64,000 nucleotides of DNA, taken from Hordeum vulgare subsp. vulgare (lineage: Eukaryota > Streptophyta > Magnoliopsida > Poales > Poaceae). Shown here one piece after another: positions 47,200 to 58,241 of the stretch. The stretch covers positions 231,111,084 through 231,175,083 of the forward strand of contig NC_058522.1 of NCBI RefSeq assembly GCF_904849725.1, read 5' to 3'. The notes under the pieces are model-generated. The model made no database searches. It was not told the DNA's origin and was given only the letters and a program-made list of their open reading frames with translations. The position numbers and the translations under genes were made by a program. How positions within the stretch are numbered: position 1 is the stretch's first letter; each line of letters begins with the position of its first letter.

Positions 47200-47657
47200 T
47201 CTTGCGCTTGCTCTAGATCTTGAACTTGGTCTTGATCTTGAGCTTTCTCTTGATTTTGAGCATCCTAAGAGGGGTGAGCTGGATCAAGGACATCATTTGG
47301 TGCAGGACCATCTTGAGGTCGACCTTCTCCTTGATTAGGATCACGGGGATGAGGGCCTTCAGAGCGTTCTTCGGAAGCGTGTGGGTCTTGCATCCATGAT
47401 GGTTCCAGATGAATGGAAATTTGTCCTTCTCCTTCAGCCACAAGGGGTTCCTCAACATGCATGAAGTATCCCAAGCCCATTCTTCTTATGGCTTGGGGAG
47501 GAATTTCATCACCTACATCACAAAGACCACGTTGCTCCATTTGGGAGCCATTTTTCTGATCAAACTCCACGTTACACGTTTCCTCAATGAGTCCCGAGGA
47601 TGTGTTGGGGACACGATAAGCGCGAGAGTTTGTAGCATAACCAAGAAATATGCCCTG
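47200..47657 (-). pseudogene. Linker between integrase and RT of Copia F (low complexity)
   Basis: Same frame as integrase and RT. It includes an acidic, Pro/Asp-rich part and a Gln/Asp/Glu-rich repeat (QDQDQVQDLEQAQEQ, about 47160-47250), separated by a TAG at 47265-47267. Such a disordered linker is normal between IN and RT in SIRE-type Copia elements. Confidence 0.75.
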
Positions 47658-48391
47658 TTAAGCTCTAGGTTCAAATTTAGACAATCGAGAACCTTTCTTA
47701 AGAATCAAACACTTACAGCCAAACACCCAGAAGTACTTGAGGTTAGGCTTGTTGTCGGTAAGAGTTTCATATGGAGCCTTGTTCAAGCCTTTGCAAAGGT
47801 AGAGCCGATTGGATGCATGACATGCGGTGTTGATGGCTTCGGCCCAAAAGTTATACGGAGATTTAAACTCCGCCATCATGGTTCTTGCCGCATCCATAAA
47901 CGTCTGGTTCTTCCTTTCCTCCACACCATTTTTTTGAGGAGTGTAAGGTGCAGAGTATTGATACATGATTCCTTCATCACTCAGAAATTCATTTAGGGTG
48001 TAGTTCTTGAACTCGGTGCCATTGTCACTTCTGATCATCAATATTCTTGCATTATGTTGGCGTTGAGCTTCATTAGCAAAGTGGATGACGATTTGTTGAG
48101 TCTCATTCTTTCTCTTGAAAAAGTATACCCAGGTATATCTTGAGTAATCATCCACTATCATATCACCAAGCAATACTTTCTTCCCCCAAGACTATCATAG
48201 GATGGAGGACCAAAGAGATCCATGTGGAGGAGCTCCAAGGTCCTTTTTGTGTAGATGATAGTCGTGGGGCGGCGATCTGTCTCATCAATCTTTCCTTCAA
48301 TACATGCACTGCAAGCACGATGTGTGGCAAAACTCACATTTGTTAGTCCGAGAATGAGATCCCCTTTGAGGATAATTTGCAAAGATCTCAT
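47658..48391 (-). pseudogene. Integrase of Copia F with intact catalytic triad
   Basis: The frame 48391-48158 holds the pre-integrase zinc-finger end (CSACIEGK) and LLHMDLFGP. A frameshift near 48165-48175 leads into the open segment 48173-47658 (171 codons). There the catalytic residues are all present: D in VDDYSRYTW (residue 8), D in IRSDNGTEF (residue 50), and E in NGVEERKN (residue 86). The D-35-E spacing is exact. The segment ends in a TAA (47658-47660), after which the same frame continues towards RT. Confidence 0.93.
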
Positions 48392-48597
48392 ATTGACATG
48401 GGCTAGCTAGCGATGCCAAAGCCATCCCACATCAACTTTAGCCATTAGGCAAGTCGCGGTCTTAGTGGGTCGCTTCAAAAAGTTAACCACATAGAGACCG
48501 TTCTCGACATGCCCAACAAAGTCTACTTTAAGAGTCTTGCTCCACAAAGGGCCATAGATTCAATGCCAAAGAAGGCATATAAGCCCATAAGTGCAAG

Positions 48598-48846
48598 TTA
48601 ATGAACGGAAAGTAAATTGTATGTGAGGGTCTCAACAAGCATAACCTTTTCAACTGTAAGTTCCGGAGAAATTACCACCTTGTCGAGACCCAATACCTTA
48701 GAAATCACATCATCACCAAAGGAGACTTGGGTGGCAATGGATGGGTACGAATGAAGGTCGACCACCAAGTCCTTGCTTTTGGTCAGATGATTTGTTGCTC
48801 CACTATCCAACAACCATGACACCCCATCGGAAGCAAACTCCTGCAT
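48598..48846 (-). pseudogene. Aspartic protease of Copia F
   Basis: An open stretch of 82 codons containing WLLDSGATNHLT; the catalytic DSGA is intact at 48796-48807. A TAA-like end at 48598 and frame changes on both sides separate it from gag and from the pre-integrase region (48391-48597). Confidence 0.9.
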
Positions 48847-49039
48847 AAGATCAATGTTGTGATTTAGGTACCCATTATTTGGGTCCTCTCATGTTAGTAA
48901 CAAGGGTCTTAGGAACCCAAATAGACCATTCAATGTACTCATCATAAGAACCAAAAAACTTAGCAAAAACATTCCCATCACTCGCACGACACAAAACATA
49001 AGAGGGGTTAAAGTCGTTAGCTGTGCTGGGTAGAGGGGT

Positions 49040-51900
49040 ATTGCCTTTCATTGCATTACCACCCTTAGCTTTGTACTTTTTCTTCCCATGAATACCCTCC
49101 CCAGATTAACAAAGGTATCCATAAGCTGGGGAGGTTGCTTGGTCTTCTTCTTATTGTTCTTCTTGGACTTGAGTGTAAACCCAACTCCTTCCTTTGCAAC
49201 CACTTCCTTTTGACTGCTCAAAAGGTCATTAAGATTCTTTTCACCTTGGATGCATGTCACAAGGCCTTTCTCAAGCTGCTCTTTTAATTAGGAGTTCTCC
49301 TCCACAAGATGTGCTCACGACAGGGGTTAGTAGCATGGACATTATGAATTAAAACAAATGAAGAGCAAGTGGCTATTTCCTTGGTGAGTTTTACTTGGAG
49401 TGGAGCATGAGACTCTTTTAAAGAGACATGAGCACTCTTCAAGGCCTTGTGAGCCTTGTCAAGTGTTGCAAGCTCTTTCTTGAGTCTAATTTGATCAATC
49501 ACAAGTGCACTCTTTTCGGATTGAAGCACATGGGTAAGAACAAGAGCATGATCAAGATCTTTCTTTAACTTAGCAAGGTCATCGTTAGGTGACTCCTCAA
49601 AAGTCAAACAAAGTCCTTTCTCCTTTTCAAGAGCAATAGAAAGATCTGCAACCTCATCGGCATAGTCACGACTATGACTTTGTAATTTAGATATAGTTTC
49701 TTCATGAGATTCAATGAGGTCATTAGCCTATCCGAGTTGTTCCTAGAGATCAACAAAATGCTTTTTGGATTTACCCTTGAGTTTTCTCATGAATTTACCA
49801 AAGGAGTTTTCCTTCTCATCTCCTTCTTCCATTTCATCTCTGTTATCCATTGTAGCAGAAATGGTAGCTTTGATGTTAGTAGTTTGAGCGTTAGAGGTTG
49901 CCTTCTTGGATGCCTTGGCCATCAGGCACTTGGCAATGCGGTTCTCTTTGGGGGCCTTGAAGAGAGACACCTTGCTTGGAGAAGAGGATGCAATGGCCAC
50001 CGTGGCCATTCCCATTGCTTCACTACTTGTCTCATCGTATCATCCTCATCAGAGAGGTATTCTTCTTGAGCCACCAACACCTTCTAGGGCGGCTTCTTGG
50101 GGAAGCTGTTCCTATTTGGGAAGGACTTGGTCTTGTCTTTGTGAATGAGCTTGCCACCATTGTCTTCCCTTTGCTCATAGGGACAATCTGCCACAAAGTG
50201 ACTCACAGTCCCACAATTGTAGCAAGTTCTCACACGTTGCTTTTCCTTGGACCCATTTGAGTTGTTCTTGGAGAAGTTGGGCCTTGAGTTTTTCTTGTTG
50301 CCCCAAAACTGCCTTGATGCAAGAGACATATGCTCGTGGTAAGCATACTTGGTGTCTTCAGGACAAGTTTCTTCATCGTCTTCCTCATCTTCCTCCAAAG
50401 CTGCCTTGGCCTTCAAAGCAAGGTTGGGGAAGTCTTTTCTTGACTGTTAAACTCGGGCTAGAGAACTGTCAGCGGTCTTGTTCAAAATGTTCATGGCAAT
50501 TCAACCTGGGCATTTGGGTACCCTAACCCTCTACCCGAACCGGAACCGAACCGAATTACCCAAATTGTCGGGTAATACGGGTATCGGGTTCGGGTTCGGT
50601 TCTCATTTTCTGACTATTCGATTTTTCGGTTAGGGTTCGGCTTCCACTTTGGAAAACCCGAAATACCCACACTATCTGAATTATTCATACTAGCCAAATT
50701 ATTCATGATATTATTACACTTACATGTTACCCATACTAATTAAAATACCCATACTATCTAAAATACTCACACTATTCGAATTATTCAAACCAAATGCTGA
50801 TGTGTGCTTCGAATATTTTGGATTTTCTGGGTACCCGAAGTACCCGAATTGAAATTTTGGGTAATTTGGGTTCGGTTCTATTTTTGGCAGAAAAAAATTT
50901 GATTCCCATTTTTTAAATCCCTAATTACCCATAACCCGAACTACCCGAACCGAAATAACCAAAATACCTGAACGCCCAGGCTGAATGGCAATAAACTCAT
51001 CCAACACATCACTTGAGGAGAAGGAATGAAAGACCGGCCTTTGACCGATGACGAAGGACATGGACTTATTGAAAGGCATGATGGCCTTGAGAAACTTACA
51101 CTTAATCCAAGTGCATCCACATCTTTGCTTTCATGATCCTGAAGAGCAACAACAAGAGTCGTACTCTTCGATATAGCTCACGAGGGTCCTCATCCTTGAT
51201 CATAGCAAATTCATCGGCCTCATAAAGAACCAGTTCATAGTTGGACCGTTGAGTGCTAGAGCTTCCCCTGTACATGGGTTTTGTGCTCCAAACAATCTTT
51301 GGCACGAGTGAAGGGACCCAAGTGAGGAAGGTCTTCAACAGGCACTGTTTCTTGAAGAATGAACAAGGCAGATTGATTGAGCTGATTGTCAGCTTCTTCT
51401 CTTGGTGTGAGGTTTCTTGGATCATGCGGGTAGTAACCATGCTCAATGATTCTCCAAATTGTGTTGAGTTGTCGTTCAAATGAGACTTGATACAAAAACC
51501 CAGTTAGCAAAATCATTCTTAACAAGCTTTGGTGGGTGACCAAGATTAATAATATTTGGTGGGTGGACCCGGTCCTTCATAGACCATGGGAGGAGGAACA
51601 GAGGCAAAGGCATTGTCCCCACTCGTTCCTTTAGGTGTTTTATCCTTTTTACTACTAGAATTTTCCTTTCCGGAATCCCCCCCCCCCAGTATTTGAAGTT
51701 GTGGGATTGGCCACCACCAACGGGTCGGTAGGCGGTTTGTAAACATCAACGAAATCCTTAAGCATGTTCTTGACTTCGATAGCCACAGAGGATTATATGT
51801 GGACATGACCTCATTTCATTCCTCTCGGGTGACCGAGTTTGCAGCAGCTCCCTCGGGCACCTCCCCAACCCATTCCCCGCTGTAAATCATACTCTTTGGG
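49040..51900 (-). pseudogene. Gag of Copia F, interrupted by a hAT-type MITE
   Basis: The N-terminal part (51806-51546) has a Pro/Ser/Gly-rich start. It is followed by a UBN2-type gag core at 51543-51102 (WRIIEHGYYPHDPRNL, then DEDPRELYRRV in a shifted frame). The MITE 50501-50984 then breaks the frame. After it, 50416-50084 encodes an acidic stretch and an intact CCHC knuckle, CYNCGTVSHFVADC, at 50183-50224. A Lys-rich, coiled-coil-like part follows (50015-49743 and 49607-49284), as in SIRE-lineage gags. A further fragment is at 49260-49048. Multiple stops and shifts are present. Confidence 0.88.
50501..50984. mobile_element. hAT-type non-autonomous MITE, 484 bp
   Basis: A perfect 8-bp target duplication ATGGCAAT flanks it (50493-50500 and 50985-50992). 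The TIRs are TCAACCTGGGCATTTGGGTA and, from the other end, TCAGCCTGGGCGTTCAGGTA. The interior is rich in short CCCGAACCGAA-type units near both ends and AT-rich ATACCCATACTAT-type units in the middle. It has no coding capacity. The 8-bp duplication is the hAT signature. Confidence 0.92.
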
Positions 51901-51927
51901 TGGTGAAACCCTTAATAAAGAGACGAG

Positions 51928-51941
51928 CCTCTGATAGCAAT
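51928..51941 (-). other. Primer-binding site of element F (degraded)
   Basis: The minus strand reads ATTGCTATCAGAGG next to the 5' LTR. It matches the initiator tRNA-Met complement (TGGTATCAGAG) apart from one central base and the outermost base. Confidence 0.75.
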
Positions 51942-52625
51942 TGAAAGGATCGATATGGTTGACCACAGGGGGATGAATAGGCAACTAACAAATTTTAGAC
52001 TTTTCTTTAAACAAATTAGCTTTAGCAACAAATAGGTTATCTAGATATGCAACTATGAGAACAACCTATATGATACTAACAACGACAATAATAAGCAATA
52101 AGTAAATGCAAGTAAAGGTAAGGGATAACCACAAGTGGAACCGATGAAGACGAGGATGTGTTTACAAAGTTCCTTCCCTTTGAGGGGAAGTACGTGTGTG
52201 TTGGACCGGTGTGGAGGCACAATTCTCCCCAAGATGCCACTAAGGCCACCGTATTCTCCTCACGCCTTCACATGATACGAGGTGTCGTGATTCCACTAGG
52301 TGGTGCCCTTGAAGGCGGCAACCGAACCTTTATGAACAAGGTAGGCGCAATCTCCACAACTTAATTGGAGGCTCCCAACAAGACCAGAAGTTTCACCGCA
52401 ATGGAAAATAGCTTAGAGGTGAGCTCAACCATCTAGGGTGCTCAAACACCCAAGAGTAACAAGATCCCCAAGGGATTGGTGGGGGAATCAAATTTCTCTT
52501 GGTGGAAGTGTAGATGAAGGCCCTCTCAACCAAACCCTAGAATATCAACATGTTTTGTTGGCTAGGGAGAGAGATCGGGCTAAATGGAGCTTAGGGGGTA
52601 AAAGGTAGGGTTCTCAGGGAAGGAG

Positions 52626-54478
52626 TGCTAGAAATATGGCCTAGAGGCAATAATAAATTGGTTATTATTATATTTCCTTGTTCATGATAACCGTTTATTA
52701 TCCATGCTAAAATTGTATTGAATGGAAACTCGGATACATGTGTGGATACATAGACAATACACTGTCCCTAGTAAGCCTCTAAAGGACTAGCTCGTTGATC
52801 AAAGATGGTCAAGGTTTCCTAGCCATAGACATGAGATATCATTCGATAACGGGATCACATCATTAGGAGAATGATGTGATGGACAAGACCCAAACTATGA
52901 ACGTAGCATATGATCGTGTCAGTTTATTGCTACTATTTTTTGCATGTTAATGTATTTGTTCCTATGATCATGATGTCATGCAACTCACGAACACTGGAGG
53001 AATAGCTTGTGTGTATCAAACTTCACAACATAACTGGGTGACTATAAACGTGCTCTACAGGTAACTCCGAAGGTGTTTGTTGGGTTGGTGTGAATCAAGA
53101 GTAGGATTTGTCACTCCGTGTGAGGGAGAAGTATCTCAGGGCCCACTCGGTAATACAACATCACAACAAGCCTTGCAAGCAATGTGACTAAGGAGGTAGT
53201 CACGGAGTCTTGTATTACGGAACGAGTAAAGAGACTTATTGGTAACGAGATTGAACTAGGTATGGAGATACCGACAATCCAATCTCGGGCAAGTAACATA
53301 CTGAAGGACAAAGGGAACATCATACGAAATTAAGTGAATCCTTGACATAGAGGTTTAACCGATAAAGATCTTCGTAGAATATGTAGGAGCCAATAAGGGC
53401 ATCCTGGTCCTGCTATTGGTTATTGACCGTAGAGTGTCTCAGGTCATGTCTACATAGTTCTCGAACCCGGAGGGGCTGCACACTTAAGGTTCAGTGACGT
53501 TTCAATATTATGGAGTTATGTATGTTGGTTACCGAAAGTTTTTCAGAGTCCCGGATGAGATCCAGGACATCACAAGGAGCTACGGAATGGTCCGGAGGTA
53601 AAGATTGATATCTAGTAAAGTTGCATTTGGCTTCCGGAAAGTTTTTGGGCATTACCAGTAAAGTACCGGGAGTGACAAATGGGTTGTGGGGTTTTACCCG
53701 GAGGGGCCACCCACCCGGGAGAGAACCTAATAGGCCTAAAGGTGGTGCACCAGCCCTTAGTGGGCTGGTGTGGCCAGCCCAAGAGGGCTTATTTCGGCCA
53801 AGTAGCAAATAAGGAAAAAAGTAAAAGGAAAAAGGAAAGGAGGAAACCAACTAGGAAGGGAGTGCTCCAGCAAACTGAATTGGAGGACTCTCCTCCCTTG
53901 TTGGCTCGGCCGAACCTCTCCTTGGAGGAGGAGGCAAGGAAGCCCTCCCTCCTCTTCCTCCTATATATAGTGGAGGTTTTTGGGCTAGCACACACCAGGA
54001 AAGCCACGTGTTGCCCTCTCCTCCATAGATCGTCTCCCTCGTCTAGATTAGTACGGCATAGCATGGCGAAGCCCTGCTGGATTAGTTCACCACCACCACA
54101 ACCACCACGCCGTCGTGCTGGATAACTCATCCACCTCTCCGCTCCTCTTGCTGGATCAAGAAGGCAGAGATCGTCATCGAGCTGTACGTGTGCTGAACAC
54201 GGAGGTGCCGTCCGTTCGACACTAGATCGGGAAGGACCGTGATGAGATCGCGGGACGGATCGTGATGAGATCGCGGGATGGATTGTGATAGGATCGTGGG
54301 ACGGATTGTGATTGAATCACGAAGAAGTTCGACTACATCGACGACGTTATATAGGCTTCCGCTTAGCGATCTACAAGGGTATGTAGATGCACTCTCCCCT
54401 CTCATAGATGGTCATCACCATCGATAGGTCTTGCTTGTGTGTAGGAATTTTTTGTTTACCATGGAATGTTCCCCAACA
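52626..54478 (+). mobile_element. BARE-1/Angela/WIS-type Copia solo LTR (1853 bp)
   Basis: It begins TGCTAGAAATATGGCCTAGA and ends ATGTTCCCCAACA, the recognisable termini of BARE-1/Angela/WIS LTRs (usual start TGTTGGAAATATGCC; length about 1.7-1.8 kb). A TATA box lies at 53961-53970. The flanks agg-ag (52621-52625, AGGAG) and AGAAG (54479-54483) look like a target duplication with one later mutation. No internal sequence is present. ORFs inside it are chance frames. Confidence 0.94.
53961..53970 (+). promoter_or_regulatory. TATA box of the BARE-type LTR (CTATATATAG)
   Basis: The plus strand reads CTATATATAGTGGAGG about 500 bp from the LTR's 3' end, as in BARE-1 LTR promoters. Confidence 0.85.
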
Positions 54479-54489
54479 AGAAGGACCCC

Positions 54490-54498
54490 TTTATATAG
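54490..54498 (-). promoter_or_regulatory. TATA box of the F 5' LTR (CTATATAAA)
   Basis: Counterpart of the box at 31300-31308. The BARE-type solo LTR begins only about 11 bases downstream in element sense, so the start site expected 25-30 bases downstream has been displaced. Confidence 0.78.
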
Positions 54499-55165
54499 AG
54501 GGGGAGGGAATCTGCCCTTTACCCACCCCATGTGCATGAGCCAGAGTTGTACTACCGCTCCTGGGAGCGGTAGTACCAATGATGAGAGATGGTACTGCTC
54601 AGGGGAGCGGTACTGCCGCTCGCGCAAAGGGAGGCGAGGCCAAAACCGAGGCGGAGCACCTAGTACCGCCCTGAGCGGTAGTAACAATCACAAAACTCAT
54701 CCACAAAAGTGTTTGCACTTTTGGAGAGCGGTACAGGCTAGAGGCACCAGCAGAGCACTACCACTCAGAGCGGTACTACCGCCGATCGGGCAGTACTACC
54801 AGCGATAAGCGGTAGTACCACTCCTGCAGCGGTACTACCGCTTGGATTCAACCACGTAGGGCTATGCAAGGTAAAAAGCTCCATCGAACCGGAAAAGGGG
54901 TGAGGAAGAAAGTGTATGTGATGATTCCACCCAGACTTTTCCAAAGCGAATCCCCTCTTAATTGTACGGCTTTACCTATGACCCAAGTCTAGCGACAACA
55001 AAGTGTAAGAGCGAAAACTGTTTCACATCCAAACACAAAGGGGCAACAATCCTCTTTGTGCAAACCGAGGAAATACCTGAAAGTCTTATTGCACATGATT
55101 AGTCCGCAAAAGTGTTGTCATCAATCACCAAAATTACTGGGGTAAAAATATGCCCTTACAGAACA

Positions 55166-55840
55166 TGAACAAAGCATTAACACATGGTGAATACATGAAC
55201 TCTGAAACTACGGTAATCCCCAAAGATGATCCCAACTATTGTCACTTTGGGGTCTACCGACCATAACACATAATAGGTGGATATGACTTGCAAGATAGGA
55301 TCCAAAACAATCTCATATTCATAGAATCAAAATATGTTTAGATGTCAAATCATGGCACTCGGGCCCTAGTGACAAGCATTAAGCATAAAAAAGTCATAGG
55401 AACATCAATCTGAAAACAAAGTGGATATTAGGGATCAATCCCTATTAAATTAACACGATTACATGATAAATATCATATAAGCCCATCACTATCGAGCTAG
55501 CCTACGGAGGAATTACTTACTCCTGGTGGTGAGCATTATGGAATTCTTGATGGACAAGGTTGGTGATGACGACGACGATGATTCCCCCTCTCCGGAGTTC
55601 CAAACGGACTCCAGATGAGCCCTCCCAAGGAAGAACATGAGGTGGCAGCGGCTCTGTCTCGTAAAACATGATGAAAGTTGCTCTGTGATGTTTTCTCTGT
55701 GCGATAGTACATATGGATTTGGAGGTAGAGCAAACAGAGGCTCGAGGGGCTCATGAGGTCAAGGGGCTTGCCCTAGGGGGTGGGCGTGCCCACCAGGCTC
55801 GTGGAGTCCTGCAGGGTCTCCTCCAGTTGCTTATTTTGCC

Positions 55841-55876
<36 letters not shown>

Positions 55877-56055
55877 TGCAAAAAATCGTTGATTTTTAGC
55901 TCAACCCGTGAACTTTTATTTCTACACAAAAATAAACCATGGTAGTTCTGATGAAACTAATGTTAGTCTCGGTTAGTTTCATTCAAATCATGCAAATGAG
56001 AGTCCAAAACAAGAGCAAAAGTGTTTGTAAAAGTAGATACATTTGGGACATATCA
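55166..56055 (-). repeat. Element E 3' LTR, inner part
   Basis: It resumes the LTR at the second GAACA and ends TTTGGGACATATCA at 56055. It matches the general pattern of LTR B's end. A TA microsatellite lies at 55846-55875. The combined LTR length is about 1395 bp. Confidence 0.88.
55846..55875. repeat. (TA)n microsatellite in LTR E
   Basis: A run of about 14 TA units. Confidence 0.95.
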
Positions 56056-56070
56056 ACTCCCCAAGCTTAA
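56056..56070 (-). other. Polypurine tract of element E
   Basis: The minus strand reads TTAAGCTTGGGGAGT just before the LTR start TGATATGTCCC. This AAGCTTGGGGAGT motif is common at this position in Triticeae Athila-like elements. Confidence 0.75.
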
Positions 56071-57937
56071 CTCATTTCTTTTCCTCAAGCAATTCAGTTG
56101 ATAAACTGAAAGTGATAAAGAAAACTTTTACAAACTCTTTCGTTCTCGTTGTTGTATATATGCTTAACTAGTGTTTAAGTTTTCATCAAAGATTACAAAC
56201 TAACCATGTCAATGATAACACTTAGGTATCATATTTACTCATGACAATAACATAACCAAATACCAAGAAATAATAATATATCTTGCATGCCAACAATTTG
56301 TGAGAATAATCATGATATAATATGATAACATGGTATCTCTCTAGCACTTTCTTAGACCGCAAAACATAAATGCATAGCACCTCTGAGGTTCAAGGAGTGA
56401 CTAAAGATTGTAATTCAGTGTAGAAGAGATCGAGTCATGCTCACATCCAACATTAACTAGACTTAGTGCATAAAAATGACAATAACTCTCTCAAGACTAG
56501 TGCTTTAATGAGTAGATGATGAGTCAACGACGAAAATAAATAACATGAAAATAAATAATAGGCCCTTCACAGAGGGGAGTATTGATTTGTAGCGTACCCG
56601 AGATCATTGTTTAAAACAGAGGTGAAAGTATAATTTTGGGTGGTGTGCGTTCCGTGTCAGCGTCACAACAAAGGATTTCAGTATCTTCCATGCTAAACAC
56701 ATTATTAGCTGTTCCCAAGCGGAATTGTAAAGTTTAATCCCCTCCACTATACATACACAAGACATGGATAGCTGAATTCACGGTTACCCTCCAACAATCA
56801 ACTTTCAAGGGGAGTTTTGTTTAATTTATTTTTGACCATCCAGGCTTGGCATCCTTTTTACCAGCCTCTCTCATGCAATCATAGGAGAATAAACGCCCAT
56901 CTTGAGAATAAACCTCTTAGCATGGAAGCTACTAACCACTCTGTCGCTCCATGAGCAGTACAACCACACAAAAGGGATGTTTATTGGAAGTATTAGAGGC
57001 GGCACATGCAAATTTACTTGGAAAGACAGAGTAGTGCCGCATATAGGTATATATGGTGGAAGCGTCTGGAACAACTTGGCTTTAAGGATTTTGGATGCAC
57101 TAGCAGTATTCCCGCTTAGTACAAGTGAAGGCTAGCAAATAGATTGAGAAGCGACAAACTAGAGAACAACAACGGTCATAGTCATGCATTTTGAAAAATT
57201 AATATTGAACATGAGCATGACTAGGATATAAACACTCTGAATATAAATATCATGAAGGTTGCATTGGTTTTGAATCAACTACATGTTTTGAACTTGTGCC
57301 ATGTCAAGCTACTCAAATACTTAGAGGAGGATACCATACTAACTTACTACATCATAACCATTTTAATGCATGTTGACACACAAGATAAATCATAATCCAG
57401 TCCTAGCTATTTAAGCATGTCTAATTGTCATCACATACACGTTTACTCGTAATATGTTGAATCAACATCGACTAAGCTAAACATATTTACAAAAATGAAA
57501 AACAAGAAGTTTTGATACGACCTTCATTTACCGTGATTACTTCATCAAATAATCTTCATTATTGCCTTTGACTTGCATGACTGAATGATGCAAAAATAAT
57601 AATAGTGCAAGTGTGTCATGGACTAAACTGGAATTAGAGAAAAAAAGTATTTAAAGAATAAGATAGAGTAATATTGGGTCATTGTTAGATCAATAATATT
57701 ACATATGAGAACCACTAAACAATTCTAGAGCAGTCTTCTCCTTAAGACGACTCAAGAAAAGAAAGGAATTGCACAGAAACAGGTTGAAATGTTTTTGGGG
57801 TTTTTTTATTTTTTCTTGACCGAGCAAAATGCATAAAGGAAAAACAAGAACAAGAAAAAGTATTTACACGAAAAAGCTCCCAACAAGCAAAAGAAAAATA
57901 GGAAACCTTTTTGGGTTTTCTTTTTAATACTACAAAC
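56071..57937 (-). mobile_element. 3' non-coding internal region of element E
   Basis: AT-rich DNA without coding domains. A conserved-looking stretch with short frames on both strands at 56870-57130 has no recognisable motif. Confidence 0.6.
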
Positions 57938-57939
57938 TA

Positions 57940-58020
57940 CTCACTCCGTAAACTAATATAAGAGCATTTAGAACACTATTTTAGTAATCTAAACGCTCTT
58001 ATATTAGTTTACAGAGGGAG
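57940..58020. mobile_element. Stowaway MITE, 81 bp (second copy)
   Basis: The ends are CTCACTCCGTAAACTAATATAAGAG and the inverted ...CTCTTATATTAGTTTACAGAGGGAG. TA flanks it on each side (57938-57939 and 58021-58022). It is the same length as the copy at 29524 but a different sequence subgroup (TAAACTAATATAAGAG arm). Confidence 0.95.
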
Positions 58021-58241
58021 TAGAAAGGAAAGAAAGAAAAACCCAAATGAAGCGGGAAATGTTTTTGGTTTTCAAAAGTTTGTCAAACACGAAAAAGAAA
58101 GCAAAAATAAAATAAACATGGATATAAAATGAAAAAATACGTACACTAACAACTAGAATGAATATGTGGTACATGAATGTAATGTCGATGAGAAATACAT
58201 ACTCCCTAAAGCTTAGGCTTTTGGCCTAACTTGGTCTATGG

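Larger units (their letters stand above)
30587..55160 (-). mobile_element. Ty1/Copia element F (SIRE/Maximus-like), full length with nested insertions
   Basis: It is bounded by TGAAAGGATC at 30587 and GCCCTTACA at 55160. A perfect 5-bp target duplication GAACA lies at 30582-30586 and 55161-55165. Two LTRs, PBS, gag, PR, IN, RT, RNase H and PPT are all present in Copia order on the minus strand. Without nested insertions its LTRs are about 1.31 and 1.36 kb and its internal region about 6.8 kb. The Maximus assignment is from memory of LTR termini (sense start TGTAAGGGCATA). Confidence 0.94.
51942..55160 (-). repeat. Element F 5' LTR, split by a BARE-type solo LTR
   Basis: The LTR parts are 51942-52625 and 54484-55160. 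They match the 3' LTR parts. It ends at 55160 against the GAACA duplication. The outer part carries short repeated 'agcggtagtacc' units (54540-54840), also present at 44100-44300 in the 3' LTR. Confidence 0.92.

Noticed and set aside
50520..50980. CCCGAACC-type units that look somewhat like interstitial telomere repeats
   Set aside because: The unit is not the plant telomere CCCTAAA, and the copies are dispersed and inverted inside a MITE with clear TIRs and a target duplication.
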